The translations under genes and the position numbers were made by a program. From positions 62,001 to 126,000 of the forward strand of contig NZ_BAAAQN010000020.1 of the NCBI RefSeq assembly GCF_039531695.1: a stretch of DNA of 64,000 nucleotides. Reading direction: 5' to 3'. The notes below the pieces were generated by a model, which saw only the letters and a program-made list of their open reading frames with translations, searched no databases and was not told where the DNA came from. The DNA is from Catenulispora yoronensis. GTDB taxonomy: Bacteria; Actinomycetota; Actinomycetes; Streptomycetales; Catenulisporaceae. Positions 43,268 through 52,342 of the stretch are shown one piece after another. Every line of letters starts with the position of its first letter. Position 1 is the first letter of the stretch.

Positions 43268-43367
43268 CGTGATCCACTCCTGGACAACGCCTGGCGATGG
43301 GGAGTCGGGTTGCGCGATGGGGGCCGGGGTGGGTCCGAGTCTGCGCCCGGCGAAACCTCGTGTCAAT

Positions 43368-43381
43368 CGTTATCGATAACG
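43368..43381. promoter_or_regulatory. LacI-family operator
   Basis: CGTTATCGATAACG is a perfect 14-bp palindrome between the divergent LacI and binding-protein genes. It overlaps the likely -35 region of the lacI-type gene, fitting autorepression. Confidence 0.82.
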
Positions 43382-43408
43382 TTTTCGTTGTTCGCTATCC
43401 TGGGCCCC

Positions 43409-44437
43409 GTGCAGACGGATCCCAGTGCTTCGCGCGTCACCATCCGGGACGTCGCCCGGCAGGCCGGCGTGTCGGTGGCGACGGTCTCGAAAGTCATCAA
43501 CGAGCGCTACGGCGTGTCCGCGGACACCACCGCGCATGTCAAGGCCGTGATCGAAGAACTCGGATACGAGGCGAGTCTGGTGGCGCAGAGCCTGCGCAAC
43601 CACCGGACCAACGTCCTCGGGATCCTGGTGGCCGACCTTGAACCTTTCAGCGCCGAGCTCCTCAAGGGCGCCGGTGACGCGGTGCGCGGCTCAGGGTTCG
43701 AACTCGTGGTCTACTCGGCCGGCGGCCGGGCCCGGGACCAGGTCGGGTGGGAGCGGCGCTACCTGTCGCGGCTGTCCGGGACCCTGGTCGACGGCGCGGT
43801 GTTGGTGACGCCGACCGTGGTGGATCTCCGGTACGGGGCGCCGGTGGTGGCCGTGGACCCGCACACCGGCCCCGGCGGCCGCCCGACCGTGGATTCCGAC
43901 AACCTCTCCGGCGCCCGCGCGGCCACCGAGCACCTGCTGGGCCTGGGCCACCGGCGGATCGCGATGCTCACCGGCCGTCCCGACCTGCTCTCGGCCCAGC
44001 TCCGCGAGCAGGGCTTCCGCCAGGCGATGGCGGCGGCCGGCGCGGCCGTCGACGAGCGCCTGGTCCGGCTCGGCTCCTACGACCCCGGGCTGGCCGCCGA
44101 CCAGGCCGAACGGCTGCTCGGCGCCGCCGACCGCCCGACCGCGGTGTTCGCCGCCAACGACCTGTCGGCGATAGCGACCATTGAGGTGGCGCGGCGGATG
44201 GGCCTGCGGGTGCCGCGCGACCTGTCGGTGGTCGGCTTCGACGACATCCCCGAGGCGACGCGCTGCACGCCGATGCTCACCACCGTCGAGCAGCCCATCC
44301 GGGAGATGGGGCGGCGGGCGGTGGAGCTGCTGATCGGCCTGGTGCGCGGGCAGGCCGAGCCGGAACAGACCCACATCATGCTCCCGACCAGGCTCGTCGT
44401 CCGGAATTCGACGCGAGGGCTCAGCGCGGCTCACTGA
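43409..44437 (+). CDS. LacI-family transcription regulator of the xylan locus
   Basis: 342 residues. The N-terminal HTH VTIRDVARQAGVSVATVSKVINERYGVS is followed by a periplasmic-binding-like sensor ending IREMGRRAVELL and LPTRLVVRNST. A TATCCT -10 element at 43396-43401 puts transcription start at or next to the GTG at 43409, so the messenger is probably leaderless; no ribosome binding site is present. The GH3 gene begins 61 bases after its stop and may be co-transcribed. Effector: likely a xylo-oligosaccharide, by context. Confidence 0.93.
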   Translation: MQTDPSASRVTIRDVARQAGVSVATVSKVINERYGVSADTTAHVKAVIEELGYEASLVAQSLRNHRTNVLGILVADLEPFSAELLKGAGDAVRGSGFELVVYSAGGRARDQVGWERRYLSRLSGTLVDGAVLVTPTVVDLRYGAPVVAVDPHTGPGGRPTVDSDNLSGARAATEHLLGLGHRRIAMLTGRPDLLSAQLREQGFRQAMAAAGAAVDERLVRLGSYDPGLAADQAERLLGAADRPTAVFAANDLSAIATIEVARRMGLRVPRDLSVVGFDDIPEATRCTPMLTTVEQPIREMGRRAVELLIGLVRGQAEPEQTHIMLPTRLVVRNSTRGLSAAH

Positions 44438-44498
44438 CCGGCACCGGGCTCCCGGCGCGCACCGGCGCCCGGCGGCCCACGGCTGAAGGGACCTCCTC

Positions 44499-46874
44499 AT
44501 GACGGCTGTGGACATATCGATCGGCGGGGTCTGGCGCGACCCTCAGGCCCCGGTGGCCGAGCGGATCAGGGACCTGATGGCGCGGATGACCGTGGAGGAG
44601 AAGGCCGCGCAGCTGTACGCGCTGTGGGTCGGCATCGACTCCGCCGAGGGCACCGTCGCCCCGTTCCAGCACGAGCTCGCCGGGCTGCCGGCGGAGTGGG
44701 AGACGCTGATCGCGACCGGTGTCGGACAGCTGACCCGGGTCTACGGCACCGCGCCGGTCGATCCGGTCGAGGGCGCGCGGGGTTTGGCGGCGGTGCAGCG
44801 GCAGATCATGGCCGCCGGGCGGTTCGGGATTCCGGCGCAGGTGCACGAGGAGTGTCTGACCGGCCTGGCGGCGTGGCGTGCTTCGGCGTTTCCCTCGCCG
44901 CTGTGCTGGGGCGCGAGCTTCGATCCGGATCTGGTGCGCGAACTGGGTGCGCGGATCGGGGCGACGATGCGCCGGCTCGGCGCACATCAGGGTCTTGCGC
45001 CGGTGCTGGACGTGGCACGGGATCCGCGGTGGGGGCGTACCGAGGAGACCATCGGCGAGGATCCGTACCTGGTCGGGACGATCGGGTCCGCGTATGTCGC
45101 AGGGCTCGAATCAGCGGGGGTCGTCGCGACGCTGAAGCACTTCGCCGGCTATTCCGCGTCGCGGGCCGGACGCAATATGGCGCCGGTGTCGATGGGGCCG
45201 CGGGAGCTGGCCGACGTGATTCTGCCGCCGTTCGAGATGGCGCTGCGAGCCGGTGCGCGGTCGGTGATGAACGCGTATACCGACACTGATGGTGTGCCGG
45301 CCGCGGACGATCCGGCGCTGCTGACTGATCTGCTGCGCGGACGGCTCGGTTTCGGTGGGACGGTGGTCGCGGACTACTTCTCGATCTCGTTCCTGGAGAC
45401 GCAGCACGGAGTCGCCGCCGATGCCGGGCAGGCGGCGGGGAAGGCGCTGACGGCCGGGATCGATGTGGAGCTGCCGAGCGCGGCCTGCTACCGGGCGCCG
45501 CTGATCGAGGCGGTGCGCTCCGGGGCGGTGGACGTCGCGCTGGTGGACCGGGCGCTGGAGCGGGTGCTGCGGCAGAAGTTCGAGCTGGGGCTGCTCGATC
45601 CCGGGTGGTCGCCCGAGGCGCCGATCCTGCGGGAGAGCGCGCCGGAGCTCGACGACGTCTCGGCCCGGGAGCTGGCCGGGCGGCTGGCGCGACGGTCGAT
45701 CGTGCTGCTGGCCAACGACGGGACGCTGCCGTTGGCCCCCGGCCGGCGGATCGCGGTGATCGGCCCCCGGGCCGACGACCCGGGCGCGATGCTCGGGTGC
45801 TACTCGTTTCCGCGGCACGTCGGGGTCAACCACCCGGATCTGCCGATGGGAGTGGAGATCCCGACGCTGCTCGAAGCGCTGGCCGACTTCGACGTGCGCT
45901 ATCAGCAGGGCTGCCCGGTGCTCGGCGGCGACGACGAGGGCATTGAGGCGGCGGTCCGCGCCGCGGCCGAGGCCGACGTCGCGGTGGTGGCGCTCGGGGA
46001 CGAGGCCGGGCTGTTCGGCGCGGGGACCTCCGGCGAGGGCTGCGATGCCGCCGACCTGAGGTTGCCCGGGCGGCAGGAGGAACTGCTGGAGGCGGTGCTC
46101 GGCACCGGGACCCCGGTGGTGTTGGTGCTGCTGGTCGGGCGGCCTTACGAGCTTTCGCGACAGATCGATCGGCTCGCGGCTGTGGTGTGCGGGTTCTTCC
46201 CCGGCGAGGAGGGCGGCTCGGCGCTGGCCGATGTGTTGTCCGGCAAGGCGAATCCGGCCGGGCGGCTGCCGGTCAGCTTTCCGGCAGCCGGGGCGAGTCA
46301 GCCTTCGACGTACCTCGCGCCGCCACTGGGGGCGCGGAACCAGTCCAGCAGCGTGGACCCGACTGCCCTGTTCCCCTTCGGCCATGGGCTGTCGTACGCC
46401 GCCGCGACGTGGGGCGAGGCGGAGGCGGCGGGGGAGTTGGCGGGGGGGTTGGCGGGGGAGTCGGCGGGGGAGTGGCCGACCGACGGCGTGTGCCGGCTGA
46501 CGGTTCCCCTGCGCAACGACACCGACCGCGCCACCAGCGAAGTCGTCCAGGTCTACCTGCACGATCCGGTCGCCGAGGTGGTCCGTCCGGTCCGCAGGCT
46601 GATCGCGGCCTCCCGGGTCGACCTGGAGCCGGGCGAGTCCCGCACCGTCCGGCTCGCCCTGCATGCCGATCTGACCTCGTTCACCGGGCGTTCCATGACG
46701 CGCTTGGTCGAACCCGGCCACGTCGAACTGCACGTCGGCGCCTCCAGCACGGACATCCGGGCGAAGCTGCCGGTCACGCTGACCGGAGCGCGGCGCGAGG
46801 TGGGCGCGGATCGGGTGCTGAGTGCGGAGGTGGAGGCAGACCAGCAAGTGCCGCGCGAACATCTGGCCGGCTGA
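44499..46874 (+). CDS. GH3 beta-glycosidase (beta-xylosidase/beta-glucosidase)
   Basis: 791-residue glycosidase without a signal peptide, so it acts on imported oligosaccharides. The GH3 N-terminal domain has the nucleophile Asp292 in TVVADYFSI, KHFAGYS and RD/GR-type substrate loops; the second domain and a C-terminal fibronectin-III-like domain follow. It is close to actinobacterial BxlB-type xylosidases, but exact specificity cannot be read. A Gly/Leu/Ala/Glu-rich repeat (GELAGGLAGESAGEW, near 645-660) lies before the FnIII domain. ATG 44499 follows a GGACCTCC. Confidence 0.92.
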   Translation: MTAVDISIGGVWRDPQAPVAERIRDLMARMTVEEKAAQLYALWVGIDSAEGTVAPFQHELAGLPAEWETLIATGVGQLTRVYGTAPVDPVEGARGLAAVQRQIMAAGRFGIPAQVHEECLTGLAAWRASAFPSPLCWGASFDPDLVRELGARIGATMRRLGAHQGLAPVLDVARDPRWGRTEETIGEDPYLVGTIGSAYVAGLESAGVVATLKHFAGYSASRAGRNMAPVSMGPRELADVILPPFEMALRAGARSVMNAYTDTDGVPAADDPALLTDLLRGRLGFGGTVVADYFSISFLETQHGVAADAGQAAGKALTAGIDVELPSAACYRAPLIEAVRSGAVDVALVDRALERVLRQKFELGLLDPGWSPEAPILRESAPELDDVSARELAGRLARRSIVLLANDGTLPLAPGRRIAVIGPRADDPGAMLGCYSFPRHVGVNHPDLPMGVEIPTLLEALADFDVRYQQGCPVLGGDDEGIEAAVRAAAEADVAVVALGDEAGLFGAGTSGEGCDAADLRLPGRQEELLEAVLGTGTPVVLVLLVGRPYELSRQIDRLAAVVCGFFPGEEGGSALADVLSGKANPAGRLPVSFPAAGASQPSTYLAPPLGARNQSSSVDPTALFPFGHGLSYAAATWGEAEAAGELAGGLAGESAGEWPTDGVCRLTVPLRNDTDRATSEVVQVYLHDPVAEVVRPVRRLIAASRVDLEPGESRTVRLALHADLTSFTGRSMTRLVEPGHVELHVGASSTDIRAKLPVTLTGARREVGADRVLSAEVEADQQVPREHLAG

Positions 46875-46922
46875 CTGTCCGGACACACGGCCGTCATCCT
46901 CCACACCCTGATGATCCACGAT

Positions 46923-47010
46923 CTTTGCAAAGAATTGCCGCGCCGGAAAGAAGTTTCCGCATGTCAACGGCTATCAGGGCTCTCATCAGGGACAACGGTT
47001 TGCAAGAACG
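46923..47010. promoter_or_regulatory. TTTGCAA elements upstream of the amylase
   Basis: CTTTGCAAAG (46923-46932) is a perfect palindrome, and GTTTGCAAG lies at about 46998-47006, 180 and 100 bases before the amylase ATG. TTGCAA motifs recur in actinobacterial maltose/amylase regulation. I treat them as possible regulator sites. Confidence 0.4.
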
Positions 47011-47103
47011 TTGACAGCCCGAATTTTCGGACGCAATCTGTCAGCCACCACCGCGTCACAACGGCGTAATGCGGCCCCTGACAACCGTGCTCGGGAGACT
47101 TCG

Positions 47104-50100
47104 ATGCCAAGGTCCGTTCGTGAAAGACGGCTGCGCGCATGGCGGCGGCTGATCGTTGCCGCGCTGTGCGGCGCGCTGGTCACCATCCTGCCCGCGCTGG
47201 CTCGGCCTGCTGTGGCGGGCAACAGCGTGACCGTGTTCTACCATCCGTCGGCGGCGTGGTCGGCGGTGGATGTGCACTATGCGCCGAACGGCGGGGCGTG
47301 GACCGCCGTGCCGGGCGTGCCGATGGACGCGGCGTGCAGTGGCTGGTACTCCAAGACGATCGATCTCGGGACCGCCACCGGGATGCAGGTCGTGTTCAAC
47401 AACGGCACGGGTACCTGGGACAACAACGGCGGGCGCAACTATGCCGTCGGCAGCGGCATCGTCACGGTCTCCGGCGGTGTTGTCGGCGCGGGCAATCCGT
47501 GCACGCCGACGCCGCCTCCGTCGAGCAGTTCCCCGACGTCGACGCCCAGCTCCTCGCCCAGCCCTTCACCGAGCACGCCGTCGAGCGGCGGCAACTCCGC
47601 GACAGTGTTCTACTATCCCTCCTCGGCGTGGACGACGGTCGACATCCACTACGCGCCGAACGGCGGCTCCTGGACCGCTGTTCCCGGCGTGCCGATGGCG
47701 GCTGCCGCGTGCGCGGGCTGGTATACCCGCACCGTGGACCTCGGCTCCGCGACCGGTCTGCAACTGGTGTTCAACAACGGCTCCGGGACGTGGGACAACA
47801 ACAACGGCAAGAACTACAGCGCCGGGACCGGGATCATCACGGTCCGGAACGGCGTGGTGGGGACTGGCGATCCGTGCGCGGTGGTTCCGCCGACGCCGGG
47901 AGGCAACAGCGCCGCGGTGTTCTACAACACCACGGGCAAGACGTGGTCCACGGTGAACATCCACTACGCCCCGGAAGGCGACGCGTGGACCGCCGTGCCG
48001 GGCGTGCCGATGGACGAGATCGCGTGCACCGGCTGGGTGAAGAAGACCGTCAGCCTCGGCTCCGCGACCGCCATGCAGGCCGTGTTCAACAACGGCTCCG
48101 GGGCCTGGGACAACAACAACGGCACCAACTACCGGATCCCGGCCGGCACCTCGACGGTCACCAACGGCGTCGTCAAGTCCGGCGCCACCGATCCGTGCGC
48201 CGCGACGCCGCCGGACACCACGCCGCCGTCGGTCCCGGCCAACGTCACCGGCACGGCGGACCACGTCACCATCACCCTGGCGTGGACCGCGGCCACCGAC
48301 GACCGCGGCGTGACCAGCTATCAGATCACCCGCACCGGCGGCTCCGGCGGCCCGGTGGTGCTGAGCACCGCGTACAACACCTACATCGACGGCAGCCTGG
48401 CTGCGCAGACCGCGTATACGTACTCGATCAAGGCGGTCGACGCGGCGGGCAACCTCTCGGCGGCCAGCGCCCCGGTCACCGTCACCACCGGCACCACGCC
48501 GCCGGTACCGCCCGGCGGCACGATGCTCGGCGGCGACGCACGCAAGGACAGCATCTACTTCGTCCTGACCGCGCGGTTCTACGACGGCGACACCTCCAAC
48601 AATCGTGGCGGCAGCCAGGACGTCTCCTCAGGCAACGCCGCGAACGACGATCCGATGTTCCGCGGCGATTTCAAGGGCCTGATCGACAAGCTCGACTACA
48701 TCAAGGCTCTGGGATTCTCGGCCATCTGGATCACGCCGGTTGTGCTGAACCGTTCCGACTACGACTACCACGGCTACCACGGCTGGGACTTCTACCGGGT
48801 GGACGACCGGCTGGAATCGGTCGGCGCCGGCTATCAGGACCTGATTAATGACGCCCATGCCAAGGGCCTGAAGATCTACCAGGACGTCGTCTACAACCAC
48901 AGCTCCCGCTGGGGAGCGAACGGCCTGTTCGTCCCGACCGTCTGGGGCGCCAAGGACGGCCAGTGGGACTGGATGTACAGCACCAAGGTCCCCGGCAAGA
49001 CCTACGACCCGATGGTCGAGTTCCACGGCAACGACCCGTCGATGACCCCGCAGCAGAACCAGCTCGCGCAGGGCCGCCCCTACAATGGCGATTTGTGGAG
49101 CACGACAGCTCCGCCGGGCAACACCTGCGCGAACTACGGGACACCGACCGGCCAGTACAGCCCGGAAGGCTTCACCCTGCACAACTGCCAGTGGCCGAGC
49201 CCGACCTCCGGCATGTTCCCGGCCTCGCTGTACCACCAGTGCTGGATCGGCAACTGGGAGGGTGAGGACTCGCGTTCCTGCTGGCTGGCCGACGACCTGG
49301 CGGACTTCAACACCGAGAACCCGGTCGTGCAGAACTACCTGATCGGTGCCTACAACAAGTACATCGACATGGGCGTCGACGGATTCCGTGTCGACACCGC
49401 GGTCCACATCCCCCGCGTGACCTGGAACCGCCGCTTCCTGCCGGCGCTCCAGCAGCACCTGGTCGACAAGTACGGCGCCACGAAGGCTCAGGACTTCTTC
49501 GTCTTCGGCGAGGTCGCGGCGTTCGTCAACGACAAGTGGAACCGCGGTTCGGTGAACCACTCGGCGCAGTTCTACACCTGGAAGGAGCGCCGCACCTACA
49601 CCACCGACGACCAGCAGGCGGCCCTGGACCAGTACAACTACGAGGAGCAGCAGGGCCCTGGCAACCAGCCCACGAGCACGAACGCCTTCCTGGTCGGCAA
49701 CGACTACCACGCGCCGGACCACACCCAGTTCTCCGGTATGAACATCATCGACATGCGGATGCACATGAACTTCGGCGACGCCGGGAACGCCTTCCGCAAC
49801 GGAAAGGACTCCGACGACAGTACGAACGACGCCACCTACAACGTCGTCTACGTCGACTCGCATGACTACGGCCCGAACAAATCCTCGGTCCGCTACACCG
49901 GCGGCACCGATGCCTGGGCCGAGAACATGGATCTGATGTGGACATTCCGCGGCGTCCCGACTCTCTATTACGGGTCCGAGATCGAGTTCCAAGCGGGCAA
50001 GACGATCGACTGCGGTCCCAGCTGTCCGCTGGCCACGACCGGTCGCGCTTACTACGGCGACCATTTGGAAGGCACGGTCACCGCGTCCGACTTCGGCGTC

Positions 50101-50493
50101 GTGGGCAGCGCCAGCGGAGCGGTGGCGACGACGTTGTCGATGCCGCTGGTGAAACACGTCGAACGCCTGAACCTGATCCGCCGCGCGGTCCCGGCGCTGG
50201 AGATGGGCCAGTACTCGACGGACGGCGTCACCGGTCCGATCGCCTACAAACGCCGCTACACCAACGGATCGGTGGACAGCTTCGCCCTGGTGACGGTGTC
50301 CAGCTCCTCCACCTTCACCGGGATTCCCAACGGCACCTACACGGACGCGGTCACCGGCGACGTGCAGACCGTGACGAGCGGCACCCTCACGGCGACCGTG
50401 AATGCCAAGGGAGATATGAGGGTCTACGTCCTGTCGCTGCCCGGTAATCCGGCACCGGGGAAGATCGGTACCGACGGTCCGTATCTGAAATAG
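47104..50493 (+). CDS. Large secreted GH13 alpha-amylase with three CBM25 modules and FN3
   Basis: 1129-residue exported starch-degrading enzyme. Signal peptide about 1-38; three starch-binding CBM25 units (about 40-130, 160-255, 270-360; each with VFNNG.G.WDNN); one fibronectin III domain (about 370-465); then GH13. All four GH13 regions are visible: DVVYNHSSR, GFRVDTAVH with nucleophile Asp764, FVFGEVAAF with acid/base Glu803, and DSHD with His920/Asp921. A long insert with cysteines (NTCANYGTP, HQCWIGNWEGEDSRSCW) suggests a distinctive subfamily. GGGAG precedes the ATG at 47104; an earlier TTG start is less likely. Confidence 0.93.
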   Translation: MPRSVRERRLRAWRRLIVAALCGALVTILPALARPAVAGNSVTVFYHPSAAWSAVDVHYAPNGGAWTAVPGVPMDAACSGWYSKTIDLGTATGMQVVFNNGTGTWDNNGGRNYAVGSGIVTVSGGVVGAGNPCTPTPPPSSSSPTSTPSSSPSPSPSTPSSGGNSATVFYYPSSAWTTVDIHYAPNGGSWTAVPGVPMAAAACAGWYTRTVDLGSATGLQLVFNNGSGTWDNNNGKNYSAGTGIITVRNGVVGTGDPCAVVPPTPGGNSAAVFYNTTGKTWSTVNIHYAPEGDAWTAVPGVPMDEIACTGWVKKTVSLGSATAMQAVFNNGSGAWDNNNGTNYRIPAGTSTVTNGVVKSGATDPCAATPPDTTPPSVPANVTGTADHVTITLAWTAATDDRGVTSYQITRTGGSGGPVVLSTAYNTYIDGSLAAQTAYTYSIKAVDAAGNLSAASAPVTVTTGTTPPVPPGGTMLGGDARKDSIYFVLTARFYDGDTSNNRGGSQDVSSGNAANDDPMFRGDFKGLIDKLDYIKALGFSAIWITPVVLNRSDYDYHGYHGWDFYRVDDRLESVGAGYQDLINDAHAKGLKIYQDVVYNHSSRWGANGLFVPTVWGAKDGQWDWMYSTKVPGKTYDPMVEFHGNDPSMTPQQNQLAQGRPYNGDLWSTTAPPGNTCANYGTPTGQYSPEGFTLHNCQWPSPTSGMFPASLYHQCWIGNWEGEDSRSCWLADDLADFNTENPVVQNYLIGAYNKYIDMGVDGFRVDTAVHIPRVTWNRRFLPALQQHLVDKYGATKAQDFFVFGEVAAFVNDKWNRGSVNHSAQFYTWKERRTYTTDDQQAALDQYNYEEQQGPGNQPTSTNAFLVGNDYHAPDHTQFSGMNIIDMRMHMNFGDAGNAFRNGKDSDDSTNDATYNVVYVDSHDYGPNKSSVRYTGGTDAWAENMDLMWTFRGVPTLYYGSEIEFQAGKTIDCGPSCPLATTGRAYYGDHLEGTVTASDFGVVGSASGAVATTLSMPLVKHVERLNLIRRAVPALEMGQYSTDGVTGPIAYKRRYTNGSVDSFALVTVSSSSTFTGIPNGTYTDAVTGDVQTVTSGTLTATVNAKGDMRVYVLSLPGNPAPGKIGTDGPYLK

Positions 50494-50515
50494 CGACACT
50501 GTGAAGCAGTTCCCT

Positions 50516-50570
50516 GGCAGGTGGGAGTAGCGCTCTGACAGGTCGGAGTAGTGCTCTGACAGGTCACCAG
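50516..50570. repeat. 21-bp tandem repeat
   Basis: Two full units and a partial third of GACAGGTCGGAGTAGTGCTCT (first unit slightly diverged) begin at 50516, 50537 and 50558. Confidence 0.8.
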
Positions 50571-50607
50571 TCGCTGGTCGCGGCCCATCCGCCGACCATG
50601 CGGTGAT

Positions 50608-50650
50608 CGGGATGCTCGCCGGGCAATGGTCCGGTTCGGCGAGCATCCCG
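50608..50650 (+). terminator. Hairpin terminator after the amylase gene
   Basis: CGGGATGCTCGCCG pairs perfectly with CGGCGAGCATCCCG across a 15-base loop, 115 bases after the amylase stop. No T-run follows. Confidence 0.75.
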
Positions 50651-50852
50651 GTGCTGTTCGCCAGGGGTGGTGCGGGCCGCCAGCGATCCTTCCTGGCCGC
50701 CATCGACCCGTGAAGAAACCTCTTGGAACCGTCGTTCGACCTCGCCGTAGCATACGCAGGCTGACAGGCCCAGCTCCGTGCGCATCGCTGTCATCGATCC
50801 ACGTCCGACTCACGGTCGAACCGGATCCGCGTGCATCTGTCAGGGAGTCGGA

Positions 50853-52280
50853 ATGTCTGGTCAACGCGCCCTGCTTCCACGGTCGGCACCGGCTGCCTCG
50901 GGTATCTCATCCCGTTCGATCGCCGCGTTGCTGGACCGGCTCGAAGCACGATCGGTCGAGTGTCACTCCATCATGGTCGTGCACCGCGGTCACATCGTCG
51001 CCGAAGGCTGGTGGGCTCCGTACTCGGCCGAGCGTCCGCGTCTTCTCTACTCGCTGACCAAGTCGTTCATGTCGATCGCCGTGGGGCTCGCAGTCGCCGA
51101 TGGGCTGCTCTCGCTGGACGACCGGGTGGTGCAGGTGTTGCCCGACCACGTCCCGGCCGACGTCTCGGAGCAGGCACGCCGCATCACCGTTCACCACCTG
51201 CTGTCCATGACGGCCGGGCATCCCACGGACAGTCTCGCCGAGGCATGGGAGCTGGAACCCGACGACTTGGTGAAGGGCTTCCTGGGCCTGCCGTTCGCCG
51301 CGGCCGAGGGAACGCGGCACGTCTACGACAACTCGGCGGGCTTCGTCCTGGCCCGGATGGTGGAACGGGTAGCGGGTCGCGGTCTGCCGGAGTTCCTCGA
51401 CGAGCGCCTCTTCAAGCCGATGGGCGTCGAGCACGCCGAATGGGACCGGGTGAAAAGCGGTGCCGCCTTCGGCTTCCACGGACTGCACCTCACGACCGAG
51501 GCCATCGCAGCCTTCGGCGAACTGCTGCTGCGCGGCGGCCTGTGGGGTGACCGGCAACTGGTCCCGCGCGATTGGGTGGAACTCGCGACCAGTCGGCACA
51601 TCGACAGCGTGCCGTTCAGGGACGGGGCCGACGATGCCGACTTCTCCTGCGGCTACGGCTACCAGTTCTGGATGTCCCGCCACGGATACCACGGCCATGG
51701 CTCCTTCGGACAGCAGTGCGTGGTGGTCCCGTCGCACGATCTCGTGGTCGCCGTGACCGCCCAAGGGGAGGCTCAGGAGGTGCTCGACGCCCTGTGGGAG
51801 TGTCTGCTGCCCGGCGTGGGCCAGGCGGGAAGCACTGAGGATGATGAGATCCTCGCCGATCGGCTGCGGCGACTATCCCTGTTGCCGGTGCCGGGTTCCG
51901 CCGACCCGGGGCGTTCGGCCGGCGTGCGGCTCGACGCCTCCGCCGAGGGCTCGGCCCTGCCCGACGGAACGACGGTGCTCGTCGATGCCACTGACGGCGG
52001 ATGGCTCGTACGGTTCGAGTCGCTCCTCGACGTGGAGGTCGGCCATGGCGTCTGGCGGGAGAGTTCCCCGCTCGGTCGGCCCATCGTCGCGTCCGGTGCC
52101 TGGCAGGGCAGCACATTCGTCGCCGATCTCTACGTCGTCACCACCCCGCACCGCGTCCGGCTGGCCGTCGACACCGAGGCGGGGACCGCGACGGCGACCT
52201 GGAGCACCGTGCCCCTGACCGGTCCCGACCTGGAAACGCACGTGCGTTCGCCGCTGATGACACGACCGGACGTCGGGTAA
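50853..52280 (+). CDS. Serine hydrolase of the class C beta-lactamase fold
   Basis: 475-residue protein without a signal peptide. The catalytic SxxK is Ser67-Leu-Thr-Lys70, the YxN motif is Tyr158-Asp-Asn160, and GHGSFGQQ near 285 is the HxG-type third motif. The first 340 residues are the hydrolase; the remaining 130 form a beta-rich C-terminal domain. Such proteins are usually esterases or D-amino-acid peptidases, not antibiotic-resistance enzymes. The ATG at 50853 has AGGGAG five bases upstream; an earlier ATG at 50778 has none. Substrate unknown. Confidence 0.9.
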   Translation: MSGQRALLPRSAPAASGISSRSIAALLDRLEARSVECHSIMVVHRGHIVAEGWWAPYSAERPRLLYSLTKSFMSIAVGLAVADGLLSLDDRVVQVLPDHVPADVSEQARRITVHHLLSMTAGHPTDSLAEAWELEPDDLVKGFLGLPFAAAEGTRHVYDNSAGFVLARMVERVAGRGLPEFLDERLFKPMGVEHAEWDRVKSGAAFGFHGLHLTTEAIAAFGELLLRGGLWGDRQLVPRDWVELATSRHIDSVPFRDGADDADFSCGYGYQFWMSRHGYHGHGSFGQQCVVVPSHDLVVAVTAQGEAQEVLDALWECLLPGVGQAGSTEDDEILADRLRRLSLLPVPGSADPGRSAGVRLDASAEGSALPDGTTVLVDATDGGWLVRFESLLDVEVGHGVWRESSPLGRPIVASGAWQGSTFVADLYVVTTPHRVRLAVDTEAGTATATWSTVPLTGPDLETHVRSPLMTRPDVG

Positions 52281-52342
52281 GGGCCGGCGGTCGACGGCGG
52301 CCCGCCATCACCCAAGCGCACAACCTCAGCCCCCGAAGATCG

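Larger units (their letters stand above)
50494..50852. other. Intergenic region after the amylase
   Basis: About 360 bases holding a 21-bp tandem repeat and a 14-bp hairpin, listed separately, and the promoter of the next gene. No gene seen. Confidence 0.6.

Noticed and set aside
50853..52280. Beta-lactamase antibiotic-resistance gene
   Set aside because: The SxxK/YxN fold is present but the protein has no export signal and an extra C-terminal domain, as in cellular esterase-type homologues.
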